Virus record (IMG/VR): IMGVR_UViG_3300022939_001737
Span: 22,001 to 86,000 of that record
Reading direction: 5' to 3' (one strand)
Origin: a virus
Length of the DNA stretch: 64,000 bases
Position 1 is the first letter of the stretch. Every line of letters begins with the position of its first letter. Below the pieces are notes generated by a model. It did not search any database. It saw only the letters and a program-made list of their open reading frames with translations, and was not told the origin of the DNA. Positions 23,592 to 32,702 of the stretch are shown here, piece by piece. The position numbers and the translations under genes are program-made.

Positions 23592-24731
23592 ATGAAAGTC
23601 CTAGTTATTGGCGATATAATCATTGACAAATATATCTACGGAAGCAGCACACGTTTGAGTCCGGAGGCTCCTGTTCCTGTGGTTACACAAGAACATATTG
23701 TAGAAACTATAGGTGGCGCAGGATTAGTTTATAAAAATTTAGAAAGTCTAGGTGTTGATGTTACACTTTACGATTATGATCAGCCTAAAAGTGTTAAGAC
23801 TCGTGTAATGTGTGATGGACATTATGTTACACGTATAGATAACGATTATGATGTAAATGGTGCTGAAATACTAAACGATATTCTTAATAAGGATTTTCAA
23901 TGGTATGATTATGTAATATTAAGTGATTATGACAAGGGAGTGTTAGACGAATCTAAACGTATTATTGAACACATTAATAAATTTGGTTGTAAGATAATTG
24001 TAGATCCAAAAACACACGCGACTCATTATGAAGGTGCTTGGTTGGTAAAACCTAATAGTTCTGAATTTGAAAGGTTAGGCTTTACAAAGTGGCTTGGTAA
24101 TATTATAACAACAAATGCATCAAATCCTGTAATAGCAGAAATTGACAAAGAATATTATACTATACCGGTAGACCCCGTAGAAGTAAGTGATGTCACAGGT
24201 GCAGGGGATTGTTTCCTAGCAGCATTTGTTTATGCGTTAACCAGAGGGTATAATCATAGAACTTGTTTAGAACTTGCTGTTAAAGGATCTACAGAAAGTG
24301 TGAAACATAGTGGTACATATATTCTAAAACAAAATGATTTGGAAGAACGTATAATTTTCACAAATGGTGTATTTGATATACTCCACAAAGGACATTTTGA
24401 ATTACTAAACGAAGCACGTAATTTAGGAAATCGTCTAATTGTAGGCATTAATTCAGATGCTAGTGTAAAACGACTAAAGGGCGAGACTAGACCCATTAAT
24501 AATGTGACTAAACGCATAGCACAATTAGAAATGTTACCGTGGGTAGATGAAGTTGTTGTATTTGACGATGATACTCCATATGAATTAATTAAACAAATAA
24601 AACCGCATCTAATCGTAAAGGGCGGTGATTATAAAATAGAAGAAGTTGTAGGTAATGATTTAGCAGATGTACACATAGTTTCAACTGTTGATGGTTATTC
24701 TACAACTAGCATAATAGAGGCAGCACTATGA
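23592..24731 (+). CDS. hldE: HldE-like bifunctional heptose-7-phosphate kinase / heptose-1-phosphate adenylyltransferase
   Basis: A 379-residue two-domain enzyme of ADP-heptose synthesis. The N-terminal ribokinase-type domain has GDIIIDKYIYGSSTRLSPEAPVPV and the anion-hole motif DVTGAGDCF at about residues 200-208. The C-terminal nucleotidyltransferase domain has FTNGVFDILHKGH (about 255-267, the HxGH motif) and VKGGDY. It would phosphorylate D-glycero-D-manno-heptose 7-phosphate at C1 and later adenylylate the 1-phosphate. E. coli HldE has 477 residues; the kinase domain is shortened here but both active sites are present. The ATG is at the predicted transcript start and has no Shine-Dalgarno. 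Confidence 0.9.
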   Translation: MKVLVIGDIIIDKYIYGSSTRLSPEAPVPVVTQEHIVETIGGAGLVYKNLESLGVDVTLYDYDQPKSVKTRVMCDGHYVTRIDNDYDVNGAEILNDILNKDFQWYDYVILSDYDKGVLDESKRIIEHINKFGCKIIVDPKTHATHYEGAWLVKPNSSEFERLGFTKWLGNIITTNASNPVIAEIDKEYYTIPVDPVEVSDVTGAGDCFLAAFVYALTRGYNHRTCLELAVKGSTESVKHSGTYILKQNDLEERIIFTNGVFDILHKGHFELLNEARNLGNRLIVGINSDASVKRLKGETRPINNVTKRIAQLEMLPWVDEVVVFDDDTPYELIKQIKPHLIVKGGDYKIEEVVGNDLADVHIVSTVDGYSTTSIIEAAL

Positions 24732-25558
24732 AAATATTAGTAACAGGAGATAAAGGGTTTATAGGTGCAAACGTTGCACAATATTTACACGCACAAGGAC
24801 ACGAAGTAGAAGGATGGGATTATGTACCTAATGCTATTCCGGATCCACAAGGCTATGACTGGGTAATACACTTAGGTGCAAATAGTTCTACAACAGAAAC
24901 AGATGTTGAGCTTATATTAGAACAAAATTTAGAAATGAGCACTAGACTTGTACAAGCCTGTGGTCATTTTGGTGTAAATTTACAATATGCATCTAGCGCA
25001 AGTGTTTATGGAGATTGGCGTCCTACACATTTTAAGGAAGACGGTCCGTTACTACCTAAATCGCCATATGCTTGGAGCAAGTATCTGTTTGATAGATTTG
25101 TAAATCAATACAAAGATGAATTTGATATTACAATACAAGGCTTTAGATATTTTAATGTTTATGGGCAATTCAATGAAGAACAAAAAGGAAATATGGCAAG
25201 TCCGTTTACTAAGTTTACAAAACAAGCAAAAGAAAAAGGTTATATTGAATTGTTTAAAGGTTCAGAAAACTATTTAAGAGATTTTGTCTGTGTTGAAGAT
25301 GTTTGTCGTGTACACGAAAAAATGTTTAGTATCAATGAGTCTGGTATTTGGAATGTAGGCACAGGTCGTGCAGTAAGTTTTGATACTGTTGCAAATTGTA
25401 TTTCAAAAAAATACGGAGCAAAAATTAATTATATCGAAATGCCGGAAAATTTAAAAGGTCAATACCAAGAATTTACTTGTGCAGATTTAACAAAGCTAAA
25501 CAATACTATAGATATGGAATGGACAAACATAGAGGATTACATAAATGCAGCGACTTGA
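24728..25558 (+). CDS. hldD: ADP-L-glycero-D-manno-heptose 6-epimerase HldD
   Basis: A 276-residue short-chain epimerase converting ADP-D,D-heptose to ADP-L,D-heptose, the donor for inner-core LPS. The NAD(P)-binding GDKGFIG motif is at the N terminus, with the catalytic YxxxK at Tyr114/Lys118. The HldD-specific segments GFRYFNVYG, MASPFTKF, LFKGSENYLRDFV and LKGQYQEFTCADLTKL closely resemble bacterial RfaD. It is slightly shorter than E. coli RfaD (310). The start overlaps the hldE stop by four bases (ATGA). This is a confident specific assignment. Confidence 0.92.
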   Translation: MKILVTGDKGFIGANVAQYLHAQGHEVEGWDYVPNAIPDPQGYDWVIHLGANSSTTETDVELILEQNLEMSTRLVQACGHFGVNLQYASSASVYGDWRPTHFKEDGPLLPKSPYAWSKYLFDRFVNQYKDEFDITIQGFRYFNVYGQFNEEQKGNMASPFTKFTKQAKEKGYIELFKGSENYLRDFVCVEDVCRVHEKMFSINESGIWNVGTGRAVSFDTVANCISKKYGAKINYIEMPENLKGQYQEFTCADLTKLNNTIDMEWTNIEDYINAAT

Positions 25559-25946
25559 AGGATTTGTAAAAAAGGGTTGGGGTTACGAATTAATTTGGGC
25601 TACTAACGACAAATACTGTGGCAAAATTATGGTTTTTGAAAGAGCAGGTAATATGTTTAGTATGCATTTTCATAGAGAAAAAGACGAAAGTTGGTTTGTT
25701 AATTCTGGCAAATTTAAAGTTCGATGGATTGATACTACTAATGCAAGACTTCACGAAAAAGATTTAGCTGAAGGAGATACCTGGCACAATCCACCACTAC
25801 AACCGCATCAATTAATTGCACTTGTTGACGGTAGCAGTATTACTGAAGTAAGTACAGCCGATAGTGTAGAAGACAACTATAGAGTTGGACCTGGTGATAG
25901 TCAAAGAGCACAAGAAGCTCTAGAAAAAGAAGATACTAATGGTTGA
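25545..25946 (+). CDS. Cupin protein, sugar-isomerase-like
   Basis: A 133-residue single-domain cupin. The metal-binding motif is MHFHREKDESW, with a second-motif histidine in QPHQLIAL. The sequence WGYELIWATNDKYCGKIM is like type II phosphomannose isomerase C-terminal domains. It overlaps hldD by 14 bases and gmhB by eight, so it belongs to the heptose operon. Its place in an operon without gmhA suggests a role in a sugar isomerisation step, but that is hypothesis. A non-catalytic sugar-binding role is also possible. Confidence 0.75.
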   Translation: MQRLEGFVKKGWGYELIWATNDKYCGKIMVFERAGNMFSMHFHREKDESWFVNSGKFKVRWIDTTNARLHEKDLAEGDTWHNPPLQPHQLIALVDGSSITEVSTADSVEDNYRVGPGDSQRAQEALEKEDTNG

Positions 25947-26553
25947 TATTTATTGGGGAGACGAATCACAACAACCAGGATATATTGCACCTAAGTGTGT
26001 AGTTGGTTTAGATAGAGACGGTGTAATTAATGTTGATATAGGAGACTATGTCTATAAAGTAGAAGATTGGCAGTTCGAAGAAGGAAGCTTAGAAGCTATA
26101 GTAAAATTACGTAAACTAGGACATAAAATAGCAATTATTACAAATCAGGGCGGCATAGCAAAAGGATTGTATACACAACAGGATGTAGATACTCTACACA
26201 ATCATATGTTTGAAGAATTAGGCAAAGCCGGTTGTCATAGCATAGACGGATTGTATTACAGTGAAAGCAGCCACAAAACAGATATGTATGCTAAGCCTAA
26301 CATAGGAATGTTTAGGCGGTGCGAAAAAGAAGTGCCGCACGTTAAATTTTCTAAAGGGTTTTATGTAGGAGATAGGATTAGAGATCTTAAAGCTGCTATG
26401 AAAATAGGTGCAAGACCTATACTAGTTAGAACAGGTCACGGAAAAGAAACTGAAGAACTAATCAACAAAAGATTTACATATCAAAAGATAAAAAAGGCAA
26501 CCAGAGTATTTGATAATTTAGCTGCCTTTGTTGATTATTTAGAAACTGTTTAA
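25939..26553 (+). CDS. gmhB: GmhB-like heptose 1,7-bisphosphate phosphatase (HAD family)
   Basis: A 204-residue HAD phosphatase that would remove the C7 phosphate from D-glycero-D-manno-heptose 1,7-bisphosphate. LDRDGVIN (Asp25, Asp27), TNQGGIAKG (69-77) and VGDRIRDL (143-150) are the HAD motifs in GmhB form. The zinc-binding loop of typical GmhB, with Cys and His residues, is replaced at about 107-120 by YYSESSHKTDMYAKP, which keeps one His and no Cys. Its stop codon overlaps that of the convergent giant virion gene. Confidence 0.85.
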   Translation: MVDIYWGDESQQPGYIAPKCVVGLDRDGVINVDIGDYVYKVEDWQFEEGSLEAIVKLRKLGHKIAIITNQGGIAKGLYTQQDVDTLHNHMFEELGKAGCHSIDGLYYSESSHKTDMYAKPNIGMFRRCEKEVPHVKFSKGFYVGDRIRDLKAAMKIGARPILVRTGHGKETEELINKRFTYQKIKKATRVFDNLAAFVDYLETV

Positions 26554-29500
26554 GCCTGAGCTTCGCCCCATTTAAGAATTAAGTTACCAGTTGTATCTGC
26601 ACCACTAACTTTATAGACGTTTAGAGCTAGTACGTCAGGACCGTTAGGATAAGTACCTCTACCACCTAGTGGAGTATTTGTTAGTTCTTTAAGTTCACTA
26701 AAATCAACAGTTGCACGTTCGCCTGGCTGTGCAATGAAAGAGAAAATTGTTTCTCCTGGCTGTGCATAAGGAGGTTCTAACTGTGTAAACTGGATTGTGC
26801 CGCTACCTGCATTTAATGTTCCTGTGAAAGAGTTATTAAATGTAATTCGATAAAATTCTGTGCCGCCGTGGTTCAACAATGATATATTAGATATAAAGGT
26901 GTTTGCAGGGAAAGTAACAGATCCACCTGTCACTGATGTACCTTGTGTTGCTCCAGAGGCATCAAAACTTGCTTTAGTTATATAAGCAAAGTTTCTGTTA
27001 GTTAAATTACCTCCAAATGTGAAAGTAACTGTGTCTCCGGAGTAGAAATAGTTCACATCATTATTAGTATCAATTTCCCAATTTCCGTTATTTCTTTGTC
27101 GGACTCTTTCTACAGTTGCAGCAGGAATAGTTCCTCCGTCACCGTTTGTACCACCTGTAACAGATCCTATTAGTATAGGACCATTAGTAGAATAACTAGC
27201 GCCTTGAAGTCTAAAATTATCGTCGGTATTGGTCTGGCTAGCTAGTATCCCAGTTGTAATTGCACTTTGAGCCGTGACTGTTGTTACTACAGCTGAAGCA
27301 CCCGTTGACCAATTAACAGACGCACCTGCAGCAATCTGTGCAAAACTTGGTTGACCACCTTGTGCTTCTGTACTCAATGTCTGCCACAAGATATCCGCAG
27401 GGTTTGTAGGATAGTTTTTAGGATTAAGTACCCCTTCAACAACAATACCACCTTCAATAGGTGTTCCGCTCGATTGTCCTTCTGACGTAACTTCTAGTTC
27501 TTGCAACAATAACTGCGCACGATTTAAAAGTTCTCGTTCTCCTAAATCTCCAACAAGTGCGTTTGAAACACTCGGTGACAATCTAATTAAAAATGCTGTT
27601 TGTTTTGATGTTGACATTTCTAACGCTGTTTCTGTATAAGAGAAAATGTAACCGCGGTCTTCATCAAAACCACCATCTGTTAAGAACGCAGAACCCCAGT
27701 GTGATATAAGTGGAGTAATAGTTTGTGATATTAATACAACACCAGTTCTTGCATCGTGATTTGCAGCAAGTCCTGCTGTGTATTGTCTATTTGCGCCAGC
27801 CTGAAAGTTTTCAAATGTTGCACCTCTAATTAATCCTGTTAATTGGTTAAGTGTGTCATTTTTTCCAGTAAAGTCAATAATCTCATTATCTATATAGACT
27901 GTTCCATATTCGGGGAAAAAGCTTGTATCTTCTAATGTCATTACTGTATCAGTGTCATTCAAAGCAGCAGCAAGTTTGCCTGAAGGCCCTTCATTGGTAA
28001 CCTCATATCGTACAGGCAAGTTACCTGAACGCATAAATGCTTCTGTGTTTACGTTTGAGTTACGCATTCTATGACAGAATACAAAGTTACCATCTGAACC
28101 ACGTAGCATAAAGTCAATGAAACCGGCACCATACCAGCTGTACTGAATACCAATCATCTGCATCTTAGCAATATCAATATCGTATCCGCTTGGACCGGTA
28201 CCGTCTAGTCTATCTAAATTAAACTCGCTCTGTTTAACTTTTTTATCAACTACTAAGTTAATCTTTGCACCTGTAATATCAACTACTCCTCTAAAGTCAG
28301 GAGTAACTGTACATTCTGTTTGATCGTTAACGTGTGTAACAACGTGTGTCATACCTTTAATAATAATTCTATCTCCGGCCTTGAGTTGATCTACAAATCT
28401 TGTGTTTGTGCCTGTAATTAGATTGCTGTCAACACCTATTGCCACTGTTCCTGCTAACTGTCTGGTACCTGTGCGTTGTACAACAGATATTTGTGTACCA
28501 TCAAATTCCCAGAAAATGCCATTTTGGTCATCAAATATACCAGAGCGTACTGTAGCGCCGTGCCAGCTAACAACACTCATTTGCGATCCAAAACCTAGCA
28601 CTGCTTCAGTTGCACCTAATCTGCGTTGAGCTCTGATTGTAAAAGTTCTTTCGTCTAATACATCAACAACTTCATAGTCAAATGTTGGCGGTACTGCTGT
28701 TTCAGGACCACTGTTGTATCCTGGTGTTTCAACACCTAGCAGGCGCACTATTCCTCCTGATTGTACACCGTGATCATTATCATCTGTTACGACAGTGATT
28801 AATGAACCAACTTCAACTCCGTCGGCTGTTAAACTGCGTAAATCGTAACTTGGAGCAAATAGCGCACCAGTTGTATACATAATACCTTTACCTGACTGGT
28901 AACGAATATACTTTTTACTTTGACGTATTGCTTGCGCACCGTGTTGCGGGCCGCCCGTACCTAACTGTACACCGCCATCATACGGTCTGTGAATAAAGAA
29001 ACTGTCAGGGCGCGGATATACTATTCCAAGTATTGGATCGGCATTATTTGTGCCTGTATCAATAAATCCTTCAGCCCTTGCTTGATATCGTAGACTATTC
29101 ACAGTTGGCACATCAGTAACAAAGAATGATCCAGCAGCAAGATCGTGATTATTATTGCCGTCGTCGGAACCGACAGACACAATAAAGGTGCCGCCTGGAA
29201 CAAGTCCGTGAGCACTAGTAAATTCTATTTCTAATGTTGCTAATGATCCAAAGTCAATATCTGTTAGCCTAGGCATATCAGCTGTAGTCGCTTCTGACAT
29301 TTGTACTGTAGAAATCAAATCAAAATTTGTTCCTCTAGAAGCTTCAATAAAGTCAGGAGTAAACCCAGTCACTCCTCCTGTACCGTCAACCCCGGATACT
29401 CTTATAGTTAAATCATTTAGTGGTGATATGCCTCCTAATGTATTACCCGAAATAATAATTCTATCTCCGATTTTGTAATCTTGGCCGGTGTTCGTTGTAA

Positions 29501-32500
29501 GTATAGTTCCATACAATCCGTTATCTCTAACTAAACTAAATTCTGCATTAGTACCAACATTAGGATCATTTGCCCCAAAAACATCAATGTATATACCAAT
29601 AGGTTCGTAGCCTGTTCCGCTTGATGATACAGTAACAATTTCACCTTCGAGTAAGCTATTAACCCCTGTCACTGTAATTGTAACATCATTAGCAGGACTT
29701 TCTGCCCCGAATAATGTACCAGGTATAGTTAATTCTTGCCCTATATAGTAATTTTCGCCTCCGTTTACAAGATCAACTACATATACAGCATCATTCTGAC
29801 TTACATTAAATTCAGCGTCGGTTGGCGTTACATTACTTCCCGGTTGTCCTTGAGACGTTGCACCATTACTCGTAACACCACTCACTGTTGTTGCAGTGAT
29901 TTCTCCATTAGCACCTACATTATCAATTACAATAGTTACATCATTAGTCGGCGTTGCTCCGCCTACATCTGTACCTAGTACTGTAAAACTTTCTGTAGCA
30001 AGATAGTTTACACCTGTGTTATTGAATGTCACTTCATAGTTTGTGCCATTTACTCTTACATTAAAATCGGCGTTAGTACCCGAAACACTTGTTGTGCTGT
30101 ATGATACGCCATTATATGTCGTGTCTACATTAGGTGCAGTTCCAGCAAAACTTACGCTTGTAATTGCTCCGTTAGGGTCAACTGCATCAACACCTATTTT
30201 TAAAAACTGCAATGGATTAGCAGTTGCGGAAAATATGAATCCTTCAATCCTAATAACATCGCCTACTGCATATCCTGTACCTGCTTGACCAGATGATACT
30301 GTAACATTTGTAAAAACATTATTTAAAAACGTTACATCAAATGCAGCATCAGTTCCTGTGCCGCCTGTAAAAGTAGCTGATTGTGCAGGCAAGTATATGT
30401 CGTTGTTAAAGTGGGTTCCGCTTATTTCAACGCCGGTTGGCGCGATACTGTCAGCACTATCTAAAACTTCTATTACAGTAATTGTAGCATCGTTTTCTGG
30501 ACTTGTACCGCCTAAACTAGTTCCAGGAATAATAATTCTATCACCTACTTTATATCCTTCTCCGCCGTCGTTAGCTACAGCATCTACAACATATGTAAAG
30601 GAAGAATCTACAGCAAAACTAATATCAAATTTTGCATTCTCACCGTCTGAAGTATCATTTACACCTGTAACTCCTGTATAAGTAGTTCTGTTACCTATTA
30701 CTGGTTCAGTAAAGTTGCCACTAAATGTGATATCGTTGTTTGATATACTATCCACATAAATTGCGTAACCGTCACCTCTGTCTACCGCTAAATTCTCAAC
30801 TACTCCGGCTATATTACTTACTGTAACAGTATTATTTCCTGCCTGTACATCTCCTACAAGCGTTGGTGTTAAATATACTCCGCCGCCTTGTGATTGGTCA
30901 ATAATACCAGTAACCTGTGAACCTAAAGGAATTTGTCCGCCCACTGTTTCTAAGGGAGAACCAATTTCAGGTGCATCGTCGTCATAAGGAATAATTGTGC
31001 TCCCTGATAAAACAGCAAGTTCTGTAGTCATTGTACCTGAACTACCTTGACTTGCTACTGTCCAAGATGAGCCACCTATGTCAGCACCTGTATAAAATCC
31101 TGCTTCTCTTAGCTGAGTATATGTAGTAGACAGAATAGTACCTTGAACTGTACCAACCTTAGATTTTGCATAATATGTAAATTCATTATTGGATGGTACT
31201 GTAACAATAACAAACGAACCTTCTGCTCTTGCAGCACCATTTACACTATCTTCAAGTGCTTTTATAGTAATTGGTGTACCTGGTATAAACCCGTGCGGTG
31301 CAACAGTTTTGACTGTTATTAATGATTGACCTACACCTTGTGTTCCCGCTGATGCATCAGTAGTAACTTCTAAAACAGCAGTATCTGTTCCTGGTACTTC
31401 ATACACTGAAGGATAACCTCTTAGTGTACCAATTGCTGCCCATTTAGTAGGCTGTAAGCCGTACTCAAAGTCAGCGTCAAGCATAGATAGAGGTTGTGCA
31501 ATTCTATTACGTTCGATAGCATCAGTGCCAAAATCATAAGGTCGGGTTGTAACAACACTTCGTCCGTTTTCAATTTTTTCAACAAATACCTGTATTTCGT
31601 CGTCTACACTGTGTGAACTTGTATCATAGTTCAATTCAATAAGTGTAACTGCATCTGTGGTTTGTAGATAAAAAGGAAAGTCATCATCAGCTGAATTATT
31701 ATCCGTAATTCTAACTTTAGCACCTGTTTGTACATTAGTAAAGTTATACATAACTTCACTTCTTGTAGAGTTAGTAATTAAAAGTAGTTCATCTGCATTA
31801 TAACGACCTTGAATCTTTACATATCCTAATCCAATTGGTGCTAATACAGGTAAAGCACTTAATCCGTTTTCTATAACATCAACAGTATTAAATGCAAGTG
31901 TATTAATTTTAGCCGGAGCACCTGCTGTTATTGCACCAGCAGTAGCACTTACAAATGTGTGCAAGCTTGTATCTGAACTTACTCCAACATTTACTGTAAT
32001 AGTATTTGATGTTGTAGAGGTAATCTTAACTGGAGAATAGTAATATTTGTCTTTACCGTAGTCGTTAGGAACACCTGATGCTCTAGGATATGGATGAGTT
32101 GTTGCATTACCGTCTAATGCACAAGTAAATGTTATTCCAGCAGGTGCAATGTGTATTTCGTCGCCAACACTTAATGAGTGGCTTCCAATTGTTACTTCCA
32201 TAAATCCTGTTGAAGGATTATAGTTAGCACCTAAAGGTGTATAACTTAAATCTTGAACAGTTTTGGTTGTATCTATGGTTTGTGATACTTCTGTATTTAA
32301 TTTTGTATATACTGTATTTGTAAAAATATAATCGGTAATTAGAGTCCCAATAAATTCGTGTACATCTGTTTCGGGAGTCCTATCGCCATCAATTTGAGCA
32401 ACACCTTGATCCCAATAATATTTGATTGTATTTTTTAAAGTTTCATTGCCGCCATATCTTAAATCTTCTAAGTATGCATCAATTACATAACCAACATCTC

Positions 32501-32699
32501 TTTCGCATTTTTCTGCATTGTAAGTATATCCTACATAACCAACTTGTCCTTGATTAACTTTGTTTTGAATAAATGCATTTGCTTCTTTTTGTATAAAAGT
32601 TTTGTTAGAACTTAATAGTGAGTATGCATCAGGAAATAAATTATCTAATCTTCCTAATCCTGGTTTGAATACATAATTTTTTATTTGTGTCTTCGCCAT
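26550..32699 (-). CDS. Giant virion protein (VrlC-like baseplate/fibre component)
   Basis: A 2049-residue protein. The first 500 residues (MAKTQIKNYVFKPGLGRLDNLFPDAYSLL; NAEKCERDVGYVIDAYLEDLRYGGN; DADFEYGLQPTKWAAIGTLRGYPSVYEVPGTDTAV) match the large VrlC-type structural protein of marine T4-like phages. A central array of five beta-rich repeats (about residues 687-1112) is followed by a conserved part with GYDIDIAKMQMIGIQYSWYGAGFIDFMLRG. The region was probably built by repeat expansion. It is likely a baseplate-attached or fibre protein; no enzymatic motif is visible. It ends head-on with gmhB. Confidence 0.75.
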   Translation of the reverse strand: MAKTQIKNYVFKPGLGRLDNLFPDAYSLLSSNKTFIQKEANAFIQNKVNQGQVGYVGYTYNAEKCERDVGYVIDAYLEDLRYGGNETLKNTIKYYWDQGVAQIDGDRTPETDVHEFIGTLITDYIFTNTVYTKLNTEVSQTIDTTKTVQDLSYTPLGANYNPSTGFMEVTIGSHSLSVGDEIHIAPAGITFTCALDGNATTHPYPRASGVPNDYGKDKYYYSPVKITSTTSNTITVNVGVSSDTSLHTFVSATAGAITAGAPAKINTLAFNTVDVIENGLSALPVLAPIGLGYVKIQGRYNADELLLITNSTRSEVMYNFTNVQTGAKVRITDNNSADDDFPFYLQTTDAVTLIELNYDTSSHSVDDEIQVFVEKIENGRSVVTTRPYDFGTDAIERNRIAQPLSMLDADFEYGLQPTKWAAIGTLRGYPSVYEVPGTDTAVLEVTTDASAGTQGVGQSLITVKTVAPHGFIPGTPITIKALEDSVNGAARAEGSFVIVTVPSNNEFTYYAKSKVGTVQGTILSTTYTQLREAGFYTGADIGGSSWTVASQGSSGTMTTELAVLSGSTIIPYDDDAPEIGSPLETVGGQIPLGSQVTGIIDQSQGGGVYLTPTLVGDVQAGNNTVTVSNIAGVVENLAVDRGDGYAIYVDSISNNDITFSGNFTEPVIGNRTTYTGVTGVNDTSDGENAKFDISFAVDSSFTYVVDAVANDGGEGYKVGDRIIIPGTSLGGTSPENDATITVIEVLDSADSIAPTGVEISGTHFNNDIYLPAQSATFTGGTGTDAAFDVTFLNNVFTNVTVSSGQAGTGYAVGDVIRIEGFIFSATANPLQFLKIGVDAVDPNGAITSVSFAGTAPNVDTTYNGVSYSTTSVSGTNADFNVRVNGTNYEVTFNNTGVNYLATESFTVLGTDVGGATPTNDVTIVIDNVGANGEITATTVSGVTSNGATSQGQPGSNVTPTDAEFNVSQNDAVYVVDLVNGGENYYIGQELTIPGTLFGAESPANDVTITVTGVNSLLEGEIVTVSSSGTGYEPIGIYIDVFGANDPNVGTNAEFSLVRDNGLYGTILTTNTGQDYKIGDRIIISGNTLGGISPLNDLTIRVSGVDGTGGVTGFTPDFIEASRGTNFDLISTVQMSEATTADMPRLTDIDFGSLATLEIEFTSAHGLVPGGTFIVSVGSDDGNNNHDLAAGSFFVTDVPTVNSLRYQARAEGFIDTGTNNADPILGIVYPRPDSFFIHRPYDGGVQLGTGGPQHGAQAIRQSKKYIRYQSGKGIMYTTGALFAPSYDLRSLTADGVEVGSLITVVTDDNDHGVQSGGIVRLLGVETPGYNSGPETAVPPTFDYEVVDVLDERTFTIRAQRRLGATEAVLGFGSQMSVVSWHGATVRSGIFDDQNGIFWEFDGTQISVVQRTGTRQLAGTVAIGVDSNLITGTNTRFVDQLKAGDRIIIKGMTHVVTHVNDQTECTVTPDFRGVVDITGAKINLVVDKKVKQSEFNLDRLDGTGPSGYDIDIAKMQMIGIQYSWYGAGFIDFMLRGSDGNFVFCHRMRNSNVNTEAFMRSGNLPVRYEVTNEGPSGKLAAALNDTDTVMTLEDTSFFPEYGTVYIDNEIIDFTGKNDTLNQLTGLIRGATFENFQAGANRQYTAGLAANHDARTGVVLISQTITPLISHWGSAFLTDGGFDEDRGYIFSYTETALEMSTSKQTAFLIRLSPSVSNALVGDLGERELLNRAQLLLQELEVTSEGQSSGTPIEGGIVVEGVLNPKNYPTNPADILWQTLSTEAQGGQPSFAQIAAGASVNWSTGASAVVTTVTAQSAITTGILASQTNTDDNFRLQGASYSTNGPILIGSVTGGTNGDGGTIPAATVERVRQRNNGNWEIDTNNDVNYFYSGDTVTFTFGGNLTNRNFAYITKASFDASGATQGTSVTGGSVTFPANTFISNISLLNHGGTEFYRITFNNSFTGTLNAGSGTIQFTQLEPPYAQPGETIFSFIAQPGERATVDFSELKELTNTPLGGRGTYPNGPDVLALNVYKVSGADTTGNLILKWGEAQA
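29365..30640 (-). repeat. Five tandem beta-rich repeats in the giant virion protein
   Basis: Five repeats of roughly 80-90 residues, each with AxFxV, a strand ending in NxGxxYxVGDxIxIxG, and a closing SPxNDVTIxV. Examples are GEGYKVGDRIIIPGTSLGG, GENYYIGQELTIPGTLFG and GQDYKIGDRIISGN-like segments. The copies are diverged at protein level, so the expansion is not recent. Related units appear once in the protein at 37761-38723 and partly in the one at 42395-47440. Confidence 0.8.
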
Positions 32700-32702
32700 T
32701 AC

